From Paucibacter sp. DJ2R-2 (GTDB taxonomy: Bacteria; Pseudomonadota; Gammaproteobacteria; Burkholderiales; Burkholderiaceae_C), in contig NZ_JAJIRT010000001.1 of NCBI RefSeq assembly GCF_025717675.1, forward strand, positions 496,001 through 560,000: a DNA stretch of 64,000 bases. The letters run 5' to 3'. Made by a program: the position numbers and the translations under genes. Under the pieces are notes generated by a model. That model was not told the DNA's origin. It ran no database searches and was given only the letters and a program-made list of their open reading frames with translations. Of the stretch, positions 17,599-25,365 are shown piece after piece. The first letter of the stretch is position 1; each line of letters opens with the position of its first letter.

Positions 17599-18165
17599 CT
17601 AACCGTGCTTGCCCGGCCCGCGAGCAGCCATGGCCGCACGCACCGCGTGGCGCAAGCCGTCCAGGCCTTGCGAGACATCGATCAGCAAATCATCGAGCAG
17701 CAAGGCCGGCGTGCTTTGCAACTGCAGGGCGTGGCCGGCGACGCGGTGCTCTTGCACGCGCTGGGTGTAGATGCGGTCAGCCATCTCGCCCCGGAAGCGC
17801 AGCATGTCCAGGCCGAGGGCCTTGGCATGTTGCTCCAGGTCCGCCATGCTCAGACGCGGCGGCGGGCTGTAGAGCGAGCGATGCATCAGCCAGAAATGGC
17901 CTTGCGCGGCGGCCGCTTCGGCGGCCTCGGCCGCCAGTTCCGCCTGCGGATGCAGTTCCACCCAGGGGTAGTGGCGGTAGACAAAACGCAGGCCGGGGCC
18001 GATGTCGTCGAGCAGCAATTGCAGGCCCGGCTGCAGGCGCTGGCAAGCCGGGCATTGGTAGTCACCGTACTGCAGCAGGGTGACGGGTGAATGGGCGTCG
18101 CCCTGGCTGTGCTCCAGCGCCGGCATGCCGCTGCGCGGCGCGGCCAGCACTCGAGCGGCGCTCAT
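17599..18165 (-). CDS. DsbA-family thioredoxin-fold protein
   Basis: This is a 188-residue protein. It has the redox motif CPAC (Cys38, Cys41) after VTLLQYGDYQ, and the cis-proline loop STPALLLDD near residue 155. The helical insert (LAAEAAEAAAAQGHFWLMHR) is typical of DsbA/FrnE-type oxidoreductases. No signal peptide is seen, so a cytoplasmic disulfide reductase or glutathione-linked role is more likely than periplasmic oxidation. Its start overlaps the stop of the upstream 89-residue gene by ATGA. Confidence 0.82.
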   Translation of the reverse strand: MSAARVLAAPRSGMPALEHSQGDAHSPVTLLQYGDYQCPACQRLQPGLQLLLDDIGPGLRFVYRHYPWVELHPQAELAAEAAEAAAAQGHFWLMHRSLYSPPPRLSMADLEQHAKALGLDMLRFRGEMADRIYTQRVQEHRVAGHALQLQSTPALLLDDLLIDVSQGLDGLRHAVRAAMAARGPGKHG

Positions 18166-18431
18166 GCCAGGCCTCGCAAGGTTTGTTGAGGCTCAGACGA
18201 AGACGAAGAAGCGCCGCCGTCCGGCGACCAGCGGATGGCCGCGCTGAGCAGATAGCGCTGGAAGTCATTCAGCGGCATGGCGGCCGCGCCGTGGCTGGCG
18301 CCGTCCACCCAGCTCAGGGTGGCATCCTGCGCGCCCTGCTCCACTTCGCACAGCCCCGGGCGTATCAGCATGCTGGCGCCGTCGCCCTCGCGGTACTCGA
18401 CCCGGCCTTCGATCACAGCAGTCCTGCTCAT
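18162..18431 (-). CDS. Small hypothetical protein co-transcribed with the DsbA-like gene
   Basis: This is an 89-residue protein with a beta-rich N-terminal half (TAVIEGRVEYREGDGASMLI) and a Ser-rich stretch near the C-terminus. I do not recognise the family. ATGA overlap with the DsbA-like gene and the short gap to the upstream 158-residue gene place it in the middle of a three-gene operon. Confidence 0.6.
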   Translation of the reverse strand: MSRTAVIEGRVEYREGDGASMLIRPGLCEVEQGAQDATLSWVDGASHGAAAMPLNDFQRYLLSAAIRWSPDGGASSSSSEPQQTLRGLA

Positions 18432-18450
18432 GGTGACACCTCGCGAATCT

Positions 18451-18927
18451 TCAGATCAGCTCTTCGACAATCCAGGCCCGGTAATGCACGGCCAGATCGG
18501 CACCGCCCTCCCGGGCGATGGCCGCCACCACCGCCGCCTGTTCGACGCCGTCGACCTTGATCAAGAGCCAGCGGTAGCCTTGCTCAGCCAGGCTCAGGTA
18601 GCGGCGCAGCAAGGTGATCTCGTAGCCGAAGCCGGCCAACGGGCCGGCTCGCTCGATCAGCGCGGCCAACTCGGCCACGGTCTCTTGCGGCGTGAAATGC
18701 AAAAGCCCATCGGCCGGCCAGCCGGCATGGTGGAAGGTGAGCACCAAGGCCTCCGCGTCCTCCTGCGTCGGCAGTCCCAGCATCACATGGCCGACCGGGT
18801 TGAACACCCCGAAAGAGCTGGGCAGCGAGGCCTGGGACATGGTGTCGCTCCACTCGGCGCGCGGCGCACTGCGCGGCCCGGCGGGGCGAGCCTGGAAGGG
18901 TTGGCCCATCGATTCAACAACGCTCAT
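18451..18927 (-). CDS. Hypothetical protein, first gene of the DsbA-like operon
   Basis: This is a 158-residue soluble protein. A conserved-looking section runs FNPVGHVMLGLPTQEDAEAL, then LAALIERAGPLAGFGYEITL, then RWLLIKVDGVEQAAVVA, which reads like an alternating alpha/beta domain. No motif is recognised. ATG 18927 (MSVVESMG) was chosen because AAGGGG lies about eight bases upstream; a later ATG at 18840 is possible. It leads the operon with the 89-residue and DsbA-like genes. Confidence 0.6.
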   Translation of the reverse strand: MSVVESMGQPFQARPAGPRSAPRAEWSDTMSQASLPSSFGVFNPVGHVMLGLPTQEDAEALVLTFHHAGWPADGLLHFTPQETVAELAALIERAGPLAGFGYEITLLRRYLSLAEQGYRWLLIKVDGVEQAAVVAAIAREGGADLAVHYRAWIVEELI

Positions 18928-19032
18928 GTCTGCCCCTTGAGCGGGGCGGAACGCCGCCCCTTTGAAGGGCATCATGCGAGCCGACGCGGCGCCCGGCTGT
19001 TCGCCAGCGCACGCAGCGCGGCTGCTTTAGCC

Positions 19033-19533
19033 TCAGTGCAGGTCGAGGCTCATTTCGACGTCGCGCAAGCGCCAGCCCTGCTGCCACAAGGCCTGCACAG
19101 CCTGACGCTGCGCGGCTTGCAGCAAGGCGGCCGGGCGCTGCCCGGGTCGCGCCCAGACCGGCTCGCTCAGCCATTGCAAGCCAGCCGCCGAGGCGCCCTC
19201 GCGGCGCCACAGGGCTAGGCGCCAGGCCTGCTGCAGGCCATGGCCCAGGCTTTCATCGGCCAGCACACCACACCAGTCCGAACTCTGGAGGCCCAGAGCA
19301 GCGCGCAGGATCTGCGCCGGCGCGGCCGAGCGCGGCAAGGTGGCCAGCAGCTGACCTTGCGGGCTCAGCAAATGCTGGTGCGCGGCCACCGGCCGGGTCG
19401 GAAAGGAAAGCGGGGAAGCCTGGGCAGGCTGAGCGCCAGACGCCAGATCTGCGGGCCGGCCGACGCGCGCGGCGCTGCTGGGGCGGGGGCTGCGGCGGGT
19501 CAGCCAGCGGTCAAAAGAAGCGAGACCTTGCAT
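19033..19533 (-). CDS. Hypothetical protein preceded by an attenuator-like hairpin
   Basis: This 166-residue protein is rich in Ala, Leu, Gln and Arg. It has an Arg/Pro-rich N-terminus (DRWLTRRSPRPSSAARVGRP) and two helical stretches near the C-terminus. No family is recognised. ATG 19533 was chosen because a terminator-like hairpin ends 13 bases before it, which makes a longer protein unlikely, although the frame stays open upstream. The gene is divergent from the CheB/CheR gene. Confidence 0.5.
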   Translation of the reverse strand: MQGLASFDRWLTRRSPRPSSAARVGRPADLASGAQPAQASPLSFPTRPVAAHQHLLSPQGQLLATLPRSAAPAQILRAALGLQSSDWCGVLADESLGHGLQQAWRLALWRREGASAAGLQWLSEPVWARPGQRPAALLQAAQRQAVQALWQQGWRLRDVEMSLDLH

Positions 19534-19542
19534 GATGAAATG

Positions 19543-19594
19543 AAAACTCCGAGAGCCCTGAAACCGGCGTTTGCCGGCCCAGGGCATCTCGGAG
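19543..19594 (-). terminator. Terminator-like hairpin in the leader of the 166-residue gene
   Basis: Read on the minus strand, an outer stem (19588-19594 with 19547-19553) is followed by an inner stem (19580-19585 with 19555-19560) and an apical CCGGC/GCCGG hairpin. Right after the stem comes TTTTCATTTCATC and the ATG at 19533. No minus-strand gene lies upstream before the divergent CheB/CheR start, so the hairpin is better explained as attenuation of the downstream gene than as the end of another. Confidence 0.6.
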
Positions 19595-19810
19595 CCGCAA
19601 CGCTTTAGCCGTATTTGATAGCCCGCCCGCAAGTAGTTGGTAAATCGGCGGTGACCCGGTTTGCACCCGGTCGGCCTGTATTCTAGCCGCAGCTTGCAAC
19701 AGCCACGGCGGCAGAAATGCGCGCTTTTCCGGTTTGCGCTTTCAGCCGCCTCCCGGCCTCGCTCAGGCAGAACCAGAGAGCCACCCCAGCACCGCCCCCC
19801 ATAATCCGGC

Positions 19811-22399
19811 ATGCCCACGCCAGCCCCTCCCAGCCCACCCACTCACGAGAGCCCGGGCGTCGGGCTGGCCATGGTGGCGCTCGGCGCCTCGGCCGGCGGC
19901 CTGATCGCCCTGCAAGACTTTCTGGCGCGGGTGCCGGCGAACACCGGCCTGGTCTATCTGGTGGTCCAGCATCTCGACCCCGACCACGAGCCCATGCTGG
20001 CCCAGTTGCTGCAGCGTGTCACCGCCCTGCCGGTCCAGGACGCCAGCGACGGCATCCGCCCGCATGCCAATGCCGTCTATGTGATCCCGCCCAATACCGA
20101 GCTGACCGTGGCCGGCGGCCTGCTTCGCCTGGCGCCGCCGGCTCAGCCCCGCGGCCAGCGCCTGCCCATCGATCTGCTGCTGCTGTCGATGGCCGAAGAT
20201 CTCGGTGCGCGCGCTTGCGGCGTGCTGCTGTCGGGCATGGGCAGCGACGGCAGCCTGGGCCTGCAGGCCCTGCGCGCCAGCGGCGGGCTGACTCTGGCGC
20301 AGACGCCTGAAAACGCACAGTTCGATTCCATGCCGCGCAGCGCCATCGCCAGCGGCTGCGTCGACATCGTCGCACCCGCCCATGAACTGCCGGAACGCTT
20401 GCTGCAAGCGCTGGCCCAGCGCGGGCCAACGAAGGGTCAGGCCACGGCGCCCGACAGTCGGGTGAACGCGCCGGAAGGCGAGGCGCTGCTCGATGAGGAC
20501 GCCGCCTTGCCGGTCATCGTCGGCCTGCTGCGTGCGCATTGCAAACACGACCTCTCGGACTACAAGCCCAGCACCCTGGGCCGGCGCATCCAGCGCCGCA
20601 TGGGCGTGCACGGCCTGGCCACGGCATCGGCTTATGCCGAGTTCTTGCGTCAGAACCCGCAGGAGTTGGACCTGCTGTTCAAGGAGATGCTGATCGGCGT
20701 GACCCAGTTCTTCCGCGACCCCGACACCTGGTTGGAGCTGGCGCAGAAGGTCTTGCCGACCTTGCTCGAGCGCAGCGAACCGGGCAGCCGCCTGCGCGCC
20801 TGGGTGGTCGGCTGTTCGACCGGCGAGGAGGCCTACAGCCTGGCCATCCTGTTCCAGGAAGCGCTGGCACAGCAGCCCGAACACCAAGGCCTCAGCCTGC
20901 AGATCTTCGCCAGCGACCTCAGCGGCGACGCCATCGCCCTGGCCCGGCGCGGCTTCTACCCGGCAAAGATAGCCGGCGATATGGACCCCGCGCTGTTGGC
21001 ACGTTACTTCAGCCCTCAGGCGGACGGCTACCTGATCAACAAGCAGATCCGCGAGATGGTGCTGTTCGCCCAGCACGATGTGATCCAGGACCCACCCTTC
21101 ACCAAGCTGGACCTGCTCTCCTGTCGCAACCTGATGATTTATTTCAACGCCGGCCTGCAGCGCCGGCTGCTGCCGCTGTTCAGCTACAGCCTGCGCCCCG
21201 GCGGCGCGCTGCTGCTGGGCGCGGCCGAGACCGTCGGCAGCGCCCAGGCCTTGTTCACGCCGCTGAGCTTGAAGTCCAGGATCTTTTGGCGCAGCGGCCT
21301 GGCCGTGGGCGCCAGCACGGTGGACTTCCCCATCAACCCGCGCCCCCAGCCCAAGCGCCCTCCCGAGGAGTCCCCCGTGTCCCAAACGGCCGTCCCGTCC
21401 ACCCAGTTGCAGGCCCATGCCGAGCAAGCCTTGCTGCAGGAGTTTTCGCCCGCCGCGGTGCTGGTCAATGCGCAGGGCGATGTGGTCTTCATCAACGGCC
21501 GGGTCGGCCGCTTCCTGGAGCCCGCGGCCGGCAAGGCCAACTGGAACATCCATGTCATGGCCCACCCGGCCATCCGCAGCCAACTGGCCGCGGCCCTGCG
21601 TCAGCTGCTGCAAGACAGGCATGGCTGCATCGAACTGCCCGGCTTGGAACTAGACCCGCCTTCGCCGACCCGCCTGGACCTGACCCTCAAGTACATGCGT
21701 GAACCAAGTTCGCTGGCCGGCATGGTGATGGTCGTGTTCCGCGAACGGGCCGCGCCAACGCGCAGCCGGCGCAAGCCCGGCAGTGCCGCCGATGCCGGCG
21801 CCATCGCCGACCTGGAACGCTGCCGCGAGGAGATCCAAGCCCTGCGCCAGGAAATGGGCGCGGCGGCCGAGGAGCTACAGGCGGCCAACGAGGAATTGCA
21901 GTCCACCAACGAGGAGCTGCAATCGGCCAACGAAGAGCTGACCACCTCCAAGGAAGAGTCTCAGTCCATGAACGAGGAGCTGCAGACCCTGAACGGCGAA
22001 CTGCAGACCAAGCTCGACGACCTGGCGCTGGCGCAGAGCGATATGCAGAACCTGCTCAACAGCACCGACATCGCCACCCTTTTCCTGGACAGCCAGCTCC
22101 ATGTGCGGCGCTACACCGAGCAGATCACCCGCATCGTGCATCTGCGCCCCAGCGATGTCGGCCGGCCCTTGACCGATCTGGCCAGCACCCTGATCTACCC
22201 CGAGCTGCTTGCAGACGCGCAGGAAACCCTGCGCAGCCTGAGCTTCAGTGAAAAAGAGATCCACACCACCGACGGCCTGTGCTTCCAGGTGCGCATCAAG
22301 CCCTACCGCACGCTCTCCAATGTGATCCAGGGCGTGGTCATCACCCTGATCGACATCACCGCCGCCAAGGCGCTGGAAGCACGCCTGCGCAAGGCCTGA
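19811..22399 (+). CDS. CheB/CheR hybrid chemotaxis methylation protein with PAS domain
   Basis: This is an 862-residue fusion. Residues 18-200 form a CheB methylesterase domain without receiver, with GASAGG (Ser), QHLDPDHEP (His) and GMGSDGSLGL (Asp). Residues 220-490 form a CheR methyltransferase (VVGCSTGEEAYSLA binding S-adenosylmethionine, CRNLMIYF). A coiled coil of repeated NEELQS/NEELQT units (about 680-740) leads to a PAS domain (740-862). Related proteins often continue into a histidine kinase, which is absent here. It should set glutamate methylation of chemoreceptors or control a linked kinase. There is no clear ribosome site before ATG 19811. Confidence 0.87.
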   Translation: MPTPAPPSPPTHESPGVGLAMVALGASAGGLIALQDFLARVPANTGLVYLVVQHLDPDHEPMLAQLLQRVTALPVQDASDGIRPHANAVYVIPPNTELTVAGGLLRLAPPAQPRGQRLPIDLLLLSMAEDLGARACGVLLSGMGSDGSLGLQALRASGGLTLAQTPENAQFDSMPRSAIASGCVDIVAPAHELPERLLQALAQRGPTKGQATAPDSRVNAPEGEALLDEDAALPVIVGLLRAHCKHDLSDYKPSTLGRRIQRRMGVHGLATASAYAEFLRQNPQELDLLFKEMLIGVTQFFRDPDTWLELAQKVLPTLLERSEPGSRLRAWVVGCSTGEEAYSLAILFQEALAQQPEHQGLSLQIFASDLSGDAIALARRGFYPAKIAGDMDPALLARYFSPQADGYLINKQIREMVLFAQHDVIQDPPFTKLDLLSCRNLMIYFNAGLQRRLLPLFSYSLRPGGALLLGAAETVGSAQALFTPLSLKSRIFWRSGLAVGASTVDFPINPRPQPKRPPEESPVSQTAVPSTQLQAHAEQALLQEFSPAAVLVNAQGDVVFINGRVGRFLEPAAGKANWNIHVMAHPAIRSQLAAALRQLLQDRHGCIELPGLELDPPSPTRLDLTLKYMREPSSLAGMVMVVFRERAAPTRSRRKPGSAADAGAIADLERCREEIQALRQEMGAAAEELQAANEELQSTNEELQSANEELTTSKEESQSMNEELQTLNGELQTKLDDLALAQSDMQNLLNSTDIATLFLDSQLHVRRYTEQITRIVHLRPSDVGRPLTDLASTLIYPELLADAQETLRSLSFSEKEIHTTDGLCFQVRIKPYRTLSNVIQGVVITLIDITAAKALEARLRKA

Positions 22400-22466
22400 G
22401 CGGCCAGGCGACGCCAAACACTGCCGTCGCCCCCACGTTTTTCTCTCTCTCACTCCCGGACCCACC

Positions 22467-23090
22467 ATGACCCCAGCCGCCACCGCCCTCGACCCCAACG
22501 GCGAGCTGCGTCTGCGCGCCCAGGCCCAGCTGCAGGCCGACCGGGGTTCGCCGCCGGCGCGCAGTGCCACCGAGGCCCTGGCCGTGCTCTACCGCTTGGC
22601 GGCCTCGCCGGCCACCGCAGGCGAGGCCCTGGCCCTGCTCCATGAGCTGCAGGTGCACCAGGTGGAGCTGGAACTGCAGCAGGAAGAATTGCAGCGCACG
22701 CGGATTGAGCTCGAGCAGGCCCTGCAGCGCCAGACTGAGCGAATGGAACGCGCACCGCTGGGCTGCCTCAGCCTCGATGCCGCCGGCCGGATCACCGAGC
22801 TCAACAGCGCAGCCGCGCATCTGCTCGGCGCGGCCGTTGCCACCTTGTGGGGCCGCACGCTGGGCAGTCTGCTGACAACATCCGGAGCGCAAGCTCTGCA
22901 GGCCTTGCTGCTGCAGGTCGGCGCCGCAGGCCCCGCTTCCGCCGAGGTCTGTGTCCTGGAGCTCTTGCCGAGCCCAGGCCAAGCGAGCCAGTTCTTGCAT
23001 GCCAGTGCCTCCGCGGATCAGCGGCCCGGCCATTGGCTGTTGGCCCTGCTGGCCCCGCCAGAGACAGCGCTTCAGTCGCCGCGGCGGTAG
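22467..23090 (+). CDS. PAS-domain protein downstream of CheB/CheR
   Basis: This is a 207-residue protein. Residues 55-95 form the LLHELQVHQVELELQQEEL coiled coil that often precedes PAS sensors next to CheB/CheR hybrids, followed by a PAS core (APLGCLSLDAAGRITELNSA). No kinase, GGDEF or other output domain is present. It lies 67 bp after the hybrid on the same strand and may act as a partner in the same pathway. Its stop codon lies inside the 3' end of the convergent methyltransferase gene (19-bp overlap). Confidence 0.72.
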   Translation: MTPAATALDPNGELRLRAQAQLQADRGSPPARSATEALAVLYRLAASPATAGEALALLHELQVHQVELELQQEELQRTRIELEQALQRQTERMERAPLGCLSLDAAGRITELNSAAAHLLGAAVATLWGRTLGSLLTTSGAQALQALLLQVGAAGPASAEVCVLELLPSPGQASQFLHASASADQRPGHWLLALLAPPETALQSPRR

Positions 23091-24013
23091 AGCAAGACCT
23101 TGAGCGAGCGGTCCTCGTCCACATCGGCAAAGGCCGGTGGATTGGCCAGGCGCTGCACCAGGCTCAGCTCAGGCGCCAGCTCGGCCATCTGATCCTGCAA
23201 GAAGGCGACGCCAAGCTTGGGCGTGTTCAGGCACAGCAGGGCATGGCCGCCGGGCAGCAGCAGCTCGGGCAGGCGCCGCATCAGGCGCGCATAGTCCTTG
23301 CTCGCGACAAAGCTGCCCTTCTGGTAGCTCGGCGGGTCGAGGATGATCAGGCCATAGGGCCCGCTGCGGCCAATCTTGCCCCAGGAATTGAAGATGTCGT
23401 GGGCCAGAAAACTGGCGCCGGACTTGAGCCCGTTGAGCGCATGGTTCTGCCGCCCAGTCGCCAGGGCGCCGGCACTCATGTCGACATTGACCACCTGGCC
23501 GGCGCCGGCCTGCAAGGCCACCACCGAGAAGGCGCAGCTGTAGGCAAACAGATTGAGCACGCGAAGCCGCTCGGGCTGGGCCAGGCCGGCCACATGCTCA
23601 CGCACCCAGCGCCGGCCCTCGGCCATGTCCAGGAACAGGCCATGGTTCTGGCCCTTGAGCACATGGACACGGTAGCGCGCGCCTTGCTCGCTCACTTCAT
23701 GCGGCTCAGGCACAGCGCCGGCCATCAGCCGCGTCTCCAGCTGCCCTTCATGCCGGCATTGGTAGACCCAGTTGAGGGCTTGGCCGGGCGCCAGAGCCGC
23801 CACGCGTTCGGCCAGGGCCGCGTGCACGGCGGCCAGCTCGGCCTCGCTGGCCGGGGCAAAGCTGGTCAGCACAAAGACCGGCGGGAACAGGTCGAGCGAC
23901 CATTGCTCGCAGCCGGGGTGGAGGCCGCCACGGCCATGGAAGAGGCGCTGAGCCTCGCTGGACAGAGAAGCCATCTGCGCGATGGCGTGAAGGAGCGCTT
24001 GCATGGGCGGCAT
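23072..24013 (-). CDS. Class I SAM-dependent methyltransferase, RlmI/RlmK-like
   Basis: This 313-residue protein has the SAM-binding FAYSCAFSVVALQAGAG motif, the acidic VVNVDMS strand and the catalytic DPPSY motif (LIILDPPSYQKGS). These are typical of the C-terminal half of 23S rRNA methyltransferases RlmI and RlmK. The N-terminal PUA part of RlmI is missing and the gene is shorter. It probably methylates rRNA, but the target base cannot be told. An alternative start is ATG 24004. Confidence 0.82.
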   Translation of the reverse strand: MPPMQALLHAIAQMASLSSEAQRLFHGRGGLHPGCEQWSLDLFPPVFVLTSFAPASEAELAAVHAALAERVAALAPGQALNWVYQCRHEGQLETRLMAGAVPEPHEVSEQGARYRVHVLKGQNHGLFLDMAEGRRWVREHVAGLAQPERLRVLNLFAYSCAFSVVALQAGAGQVVNVDMSAGALATGRQNHALNGLKSGASFLAHDIFNSWGKIGRSGPYGLIILDPPSYQKGSFVASKDYARLMRRLPELLLPGGHALLCLNTPKLGVAFLQDQMAELAPELSLVQRLANPPAFADVDEDRSLKVLLYRRGD

Positions 24014-24040
24014 TCTCGCCGCCCAAGGCCGGTTCGGCCC

Positions 24041-24379
24041 TCAGTCTTGGGGGCGCAGGCCTGGGCCTTCGGGCAGCGGGTAGGCATCGGCCACATAAGC
24101 CGGGCCCTTCATGACCCGGACGATGAAGCAGCCCAGGGCCAGGGCGATCCACAAGCTCCAGTGCAACATGATGAAGCCGAGCAAGCCATACATCCACAGG
24201 CTCAGCGCCCGTTCAGCCCCAGCGCCGGCCTCCATCTGCGAGGCCATCCACAGGCAAGCACAGGCCAGCAAGGGCAGAGCCGTGCCCCAGAGCAACAGAC
24301 CGGACAGGCGCCGCCAGATGCGTTGCTCAAGGCCAGGGGCAGCGCGCTGGAAACCGGGGAGCTTCTGAAACAAGGGCAT
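24041..24379 (-). CDS. Small membrane protein with two hydrophobic segments
   Basis: This 112-residue protein has two long hydrophobic runs (LLLWGTALPLLACACLWMA and LLGFIMLHWSLWIALALGCF) linked by a short acidic loop. It has a Pro-rich C-terminal tail, so it should be a bitopic or hairpin inner-membrane protein. No family is recognised. ATG 24379 has AGGAG six bases upstream and is preferred over 24397. It sits between the methyltransferase and the DUF2256 gene, all on the minus strand. Confidence 0.65.
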   Translation of the reverse strand: MPLFQKLPGFQRAAPGLEQRIWRRLSGLLLWGTALPLLACACLWMASQMEAGAGAERALSLWMYGLLGFIMLHWSLWIALALGCFIVRVMKGPAYVADAYPLPEGPGLRPQD

Positions 24380-24410
24380 GGAGTTCTCCTGATGCATCGC
24401 CCAGACCTTC

Positions 24411-24578
24411 TCAGCCGGGTTTGGGCGCGGCGCGGCGGCAGCGCTCGGAGCAGAACTTGACCTCGTCCCAGTTCTTGGCCCAGCTGCGCCGCCAGCTCAT
24501 GGGTCGGCCGCAGGCCACACAAGGCTTGCTGGCCAGCGCGGCCTTGTTGCCGCGAAAACCGCTTGGGTGCGCGCTCAT
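24411..24578 (-). CDS. DUF2256 domain-containing small protein
   Basis: This 55-residue protein matches DUF2256 closely: KPCVACGRPMSWRRSWAKNW followed by DEVKFCSERCRR, with two CxxC/CxxxC pairs that probably bind one zinc. The family is often found near photolyase or cryptochrome genes; none is seen here. The start was set at ATG 24578 because the family is always this short. Confidence 0.82.
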   Translation of the reverse strand: MSAHPSGFRGNKAALASKPCVACGRPMSWRRSWAKNWDEVKFCSERCRRAAPKPG

Positions 24579-24828
24579 GGCGGGGGACAGGTCTTGCCAT
24601 TCATGCCCGGCACGATACGCCACTGCAGGGCGCGGCGAATGCGCACCGGCTACCGCCAACGTGGCCGGCGCGGTCTTTCGGACAGCGCCGCCCGCCCGTG
24701 CACCGGGAATAGTGCCTCGATCCACTGTGCCATATCGCACAGACCGAAAGCCCCCCCGGCGGCTACCGTCCGTTTCAGTCTCACCACGAACCGCCACGTC
24801 ATGAGCCGGCCACACCAGGAGTCTCACC

Positions 24829-25107
24829 ATGACATACGCAAGCAAGAACGACGCCTTCACTGAACATGCCGCTTGGCATTGCCCCCGCTGCCACGGCGTC
24901 GTGCACCGCATCAGCCGCCGCAGCCTGGATCGCTTGCTGAGCCTGTTCAGCCCCGTCTGGCGCTACCGCTGCCGGGACCGCCGTTGCGAGTGGGAAGGGC
25001 GCGTGCGGGTCAGCCGCATGGGCGAACGGCAGCGCCATTGCGATGTGCTGGCGCCGTTCCCGCAACGCAATGTCGAACTGCCCGAGCTGCGCAAGACCTG
25101 GCGCTGA
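24829..25107 (+). CDS. Small zinc-ribbon-like hypothetical protein
   Basis: This 92-residue protein has two paired-cysteine knuckles, CPRC (residues 18-21) and CRDRRC (about 48-53), 27 residues apart, which fits a zinc ribbon. The region between is basic and helical (ISRRSLDRLLSLFSPVW). An AGGAG ribosome site precedes ATG 24829. The 250 bp before it and 258 bp after it show no other gene. Function unknown. Confidence 0.65.
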   Translation: MTYASKNDAFTEHAAWHCPRCHGVVHRISRRSLDRLLSLFSPVWRYRCRDRRCEWEGRVRVSRMGERQRHCDVLAPFPQRNVELPELRKTWR

Positions 25108-25365
25108 TACCGACCGCCGACTTTGTCGGCCGATCCGATGGCTCAGCGGGGCCCTGCCGCGCGCATCGGCCTCGAATTCGGGCAACCGCGCGCGCGGCGA
25201 CGCTGGTTTCTGGTGCGTGAGCCGCTGATCCGCGGGGGAACTGGAGGCCGGTACACCCCCAACTGCTACCGTCCGTCACGGCGTACACGCATCCTGTCGC
25301 ACGTCATGCCTGTGCTTGGGCGCTCGCAGCAACAATCGCGGCTTGATCGACTTCAGGCCTGACCC

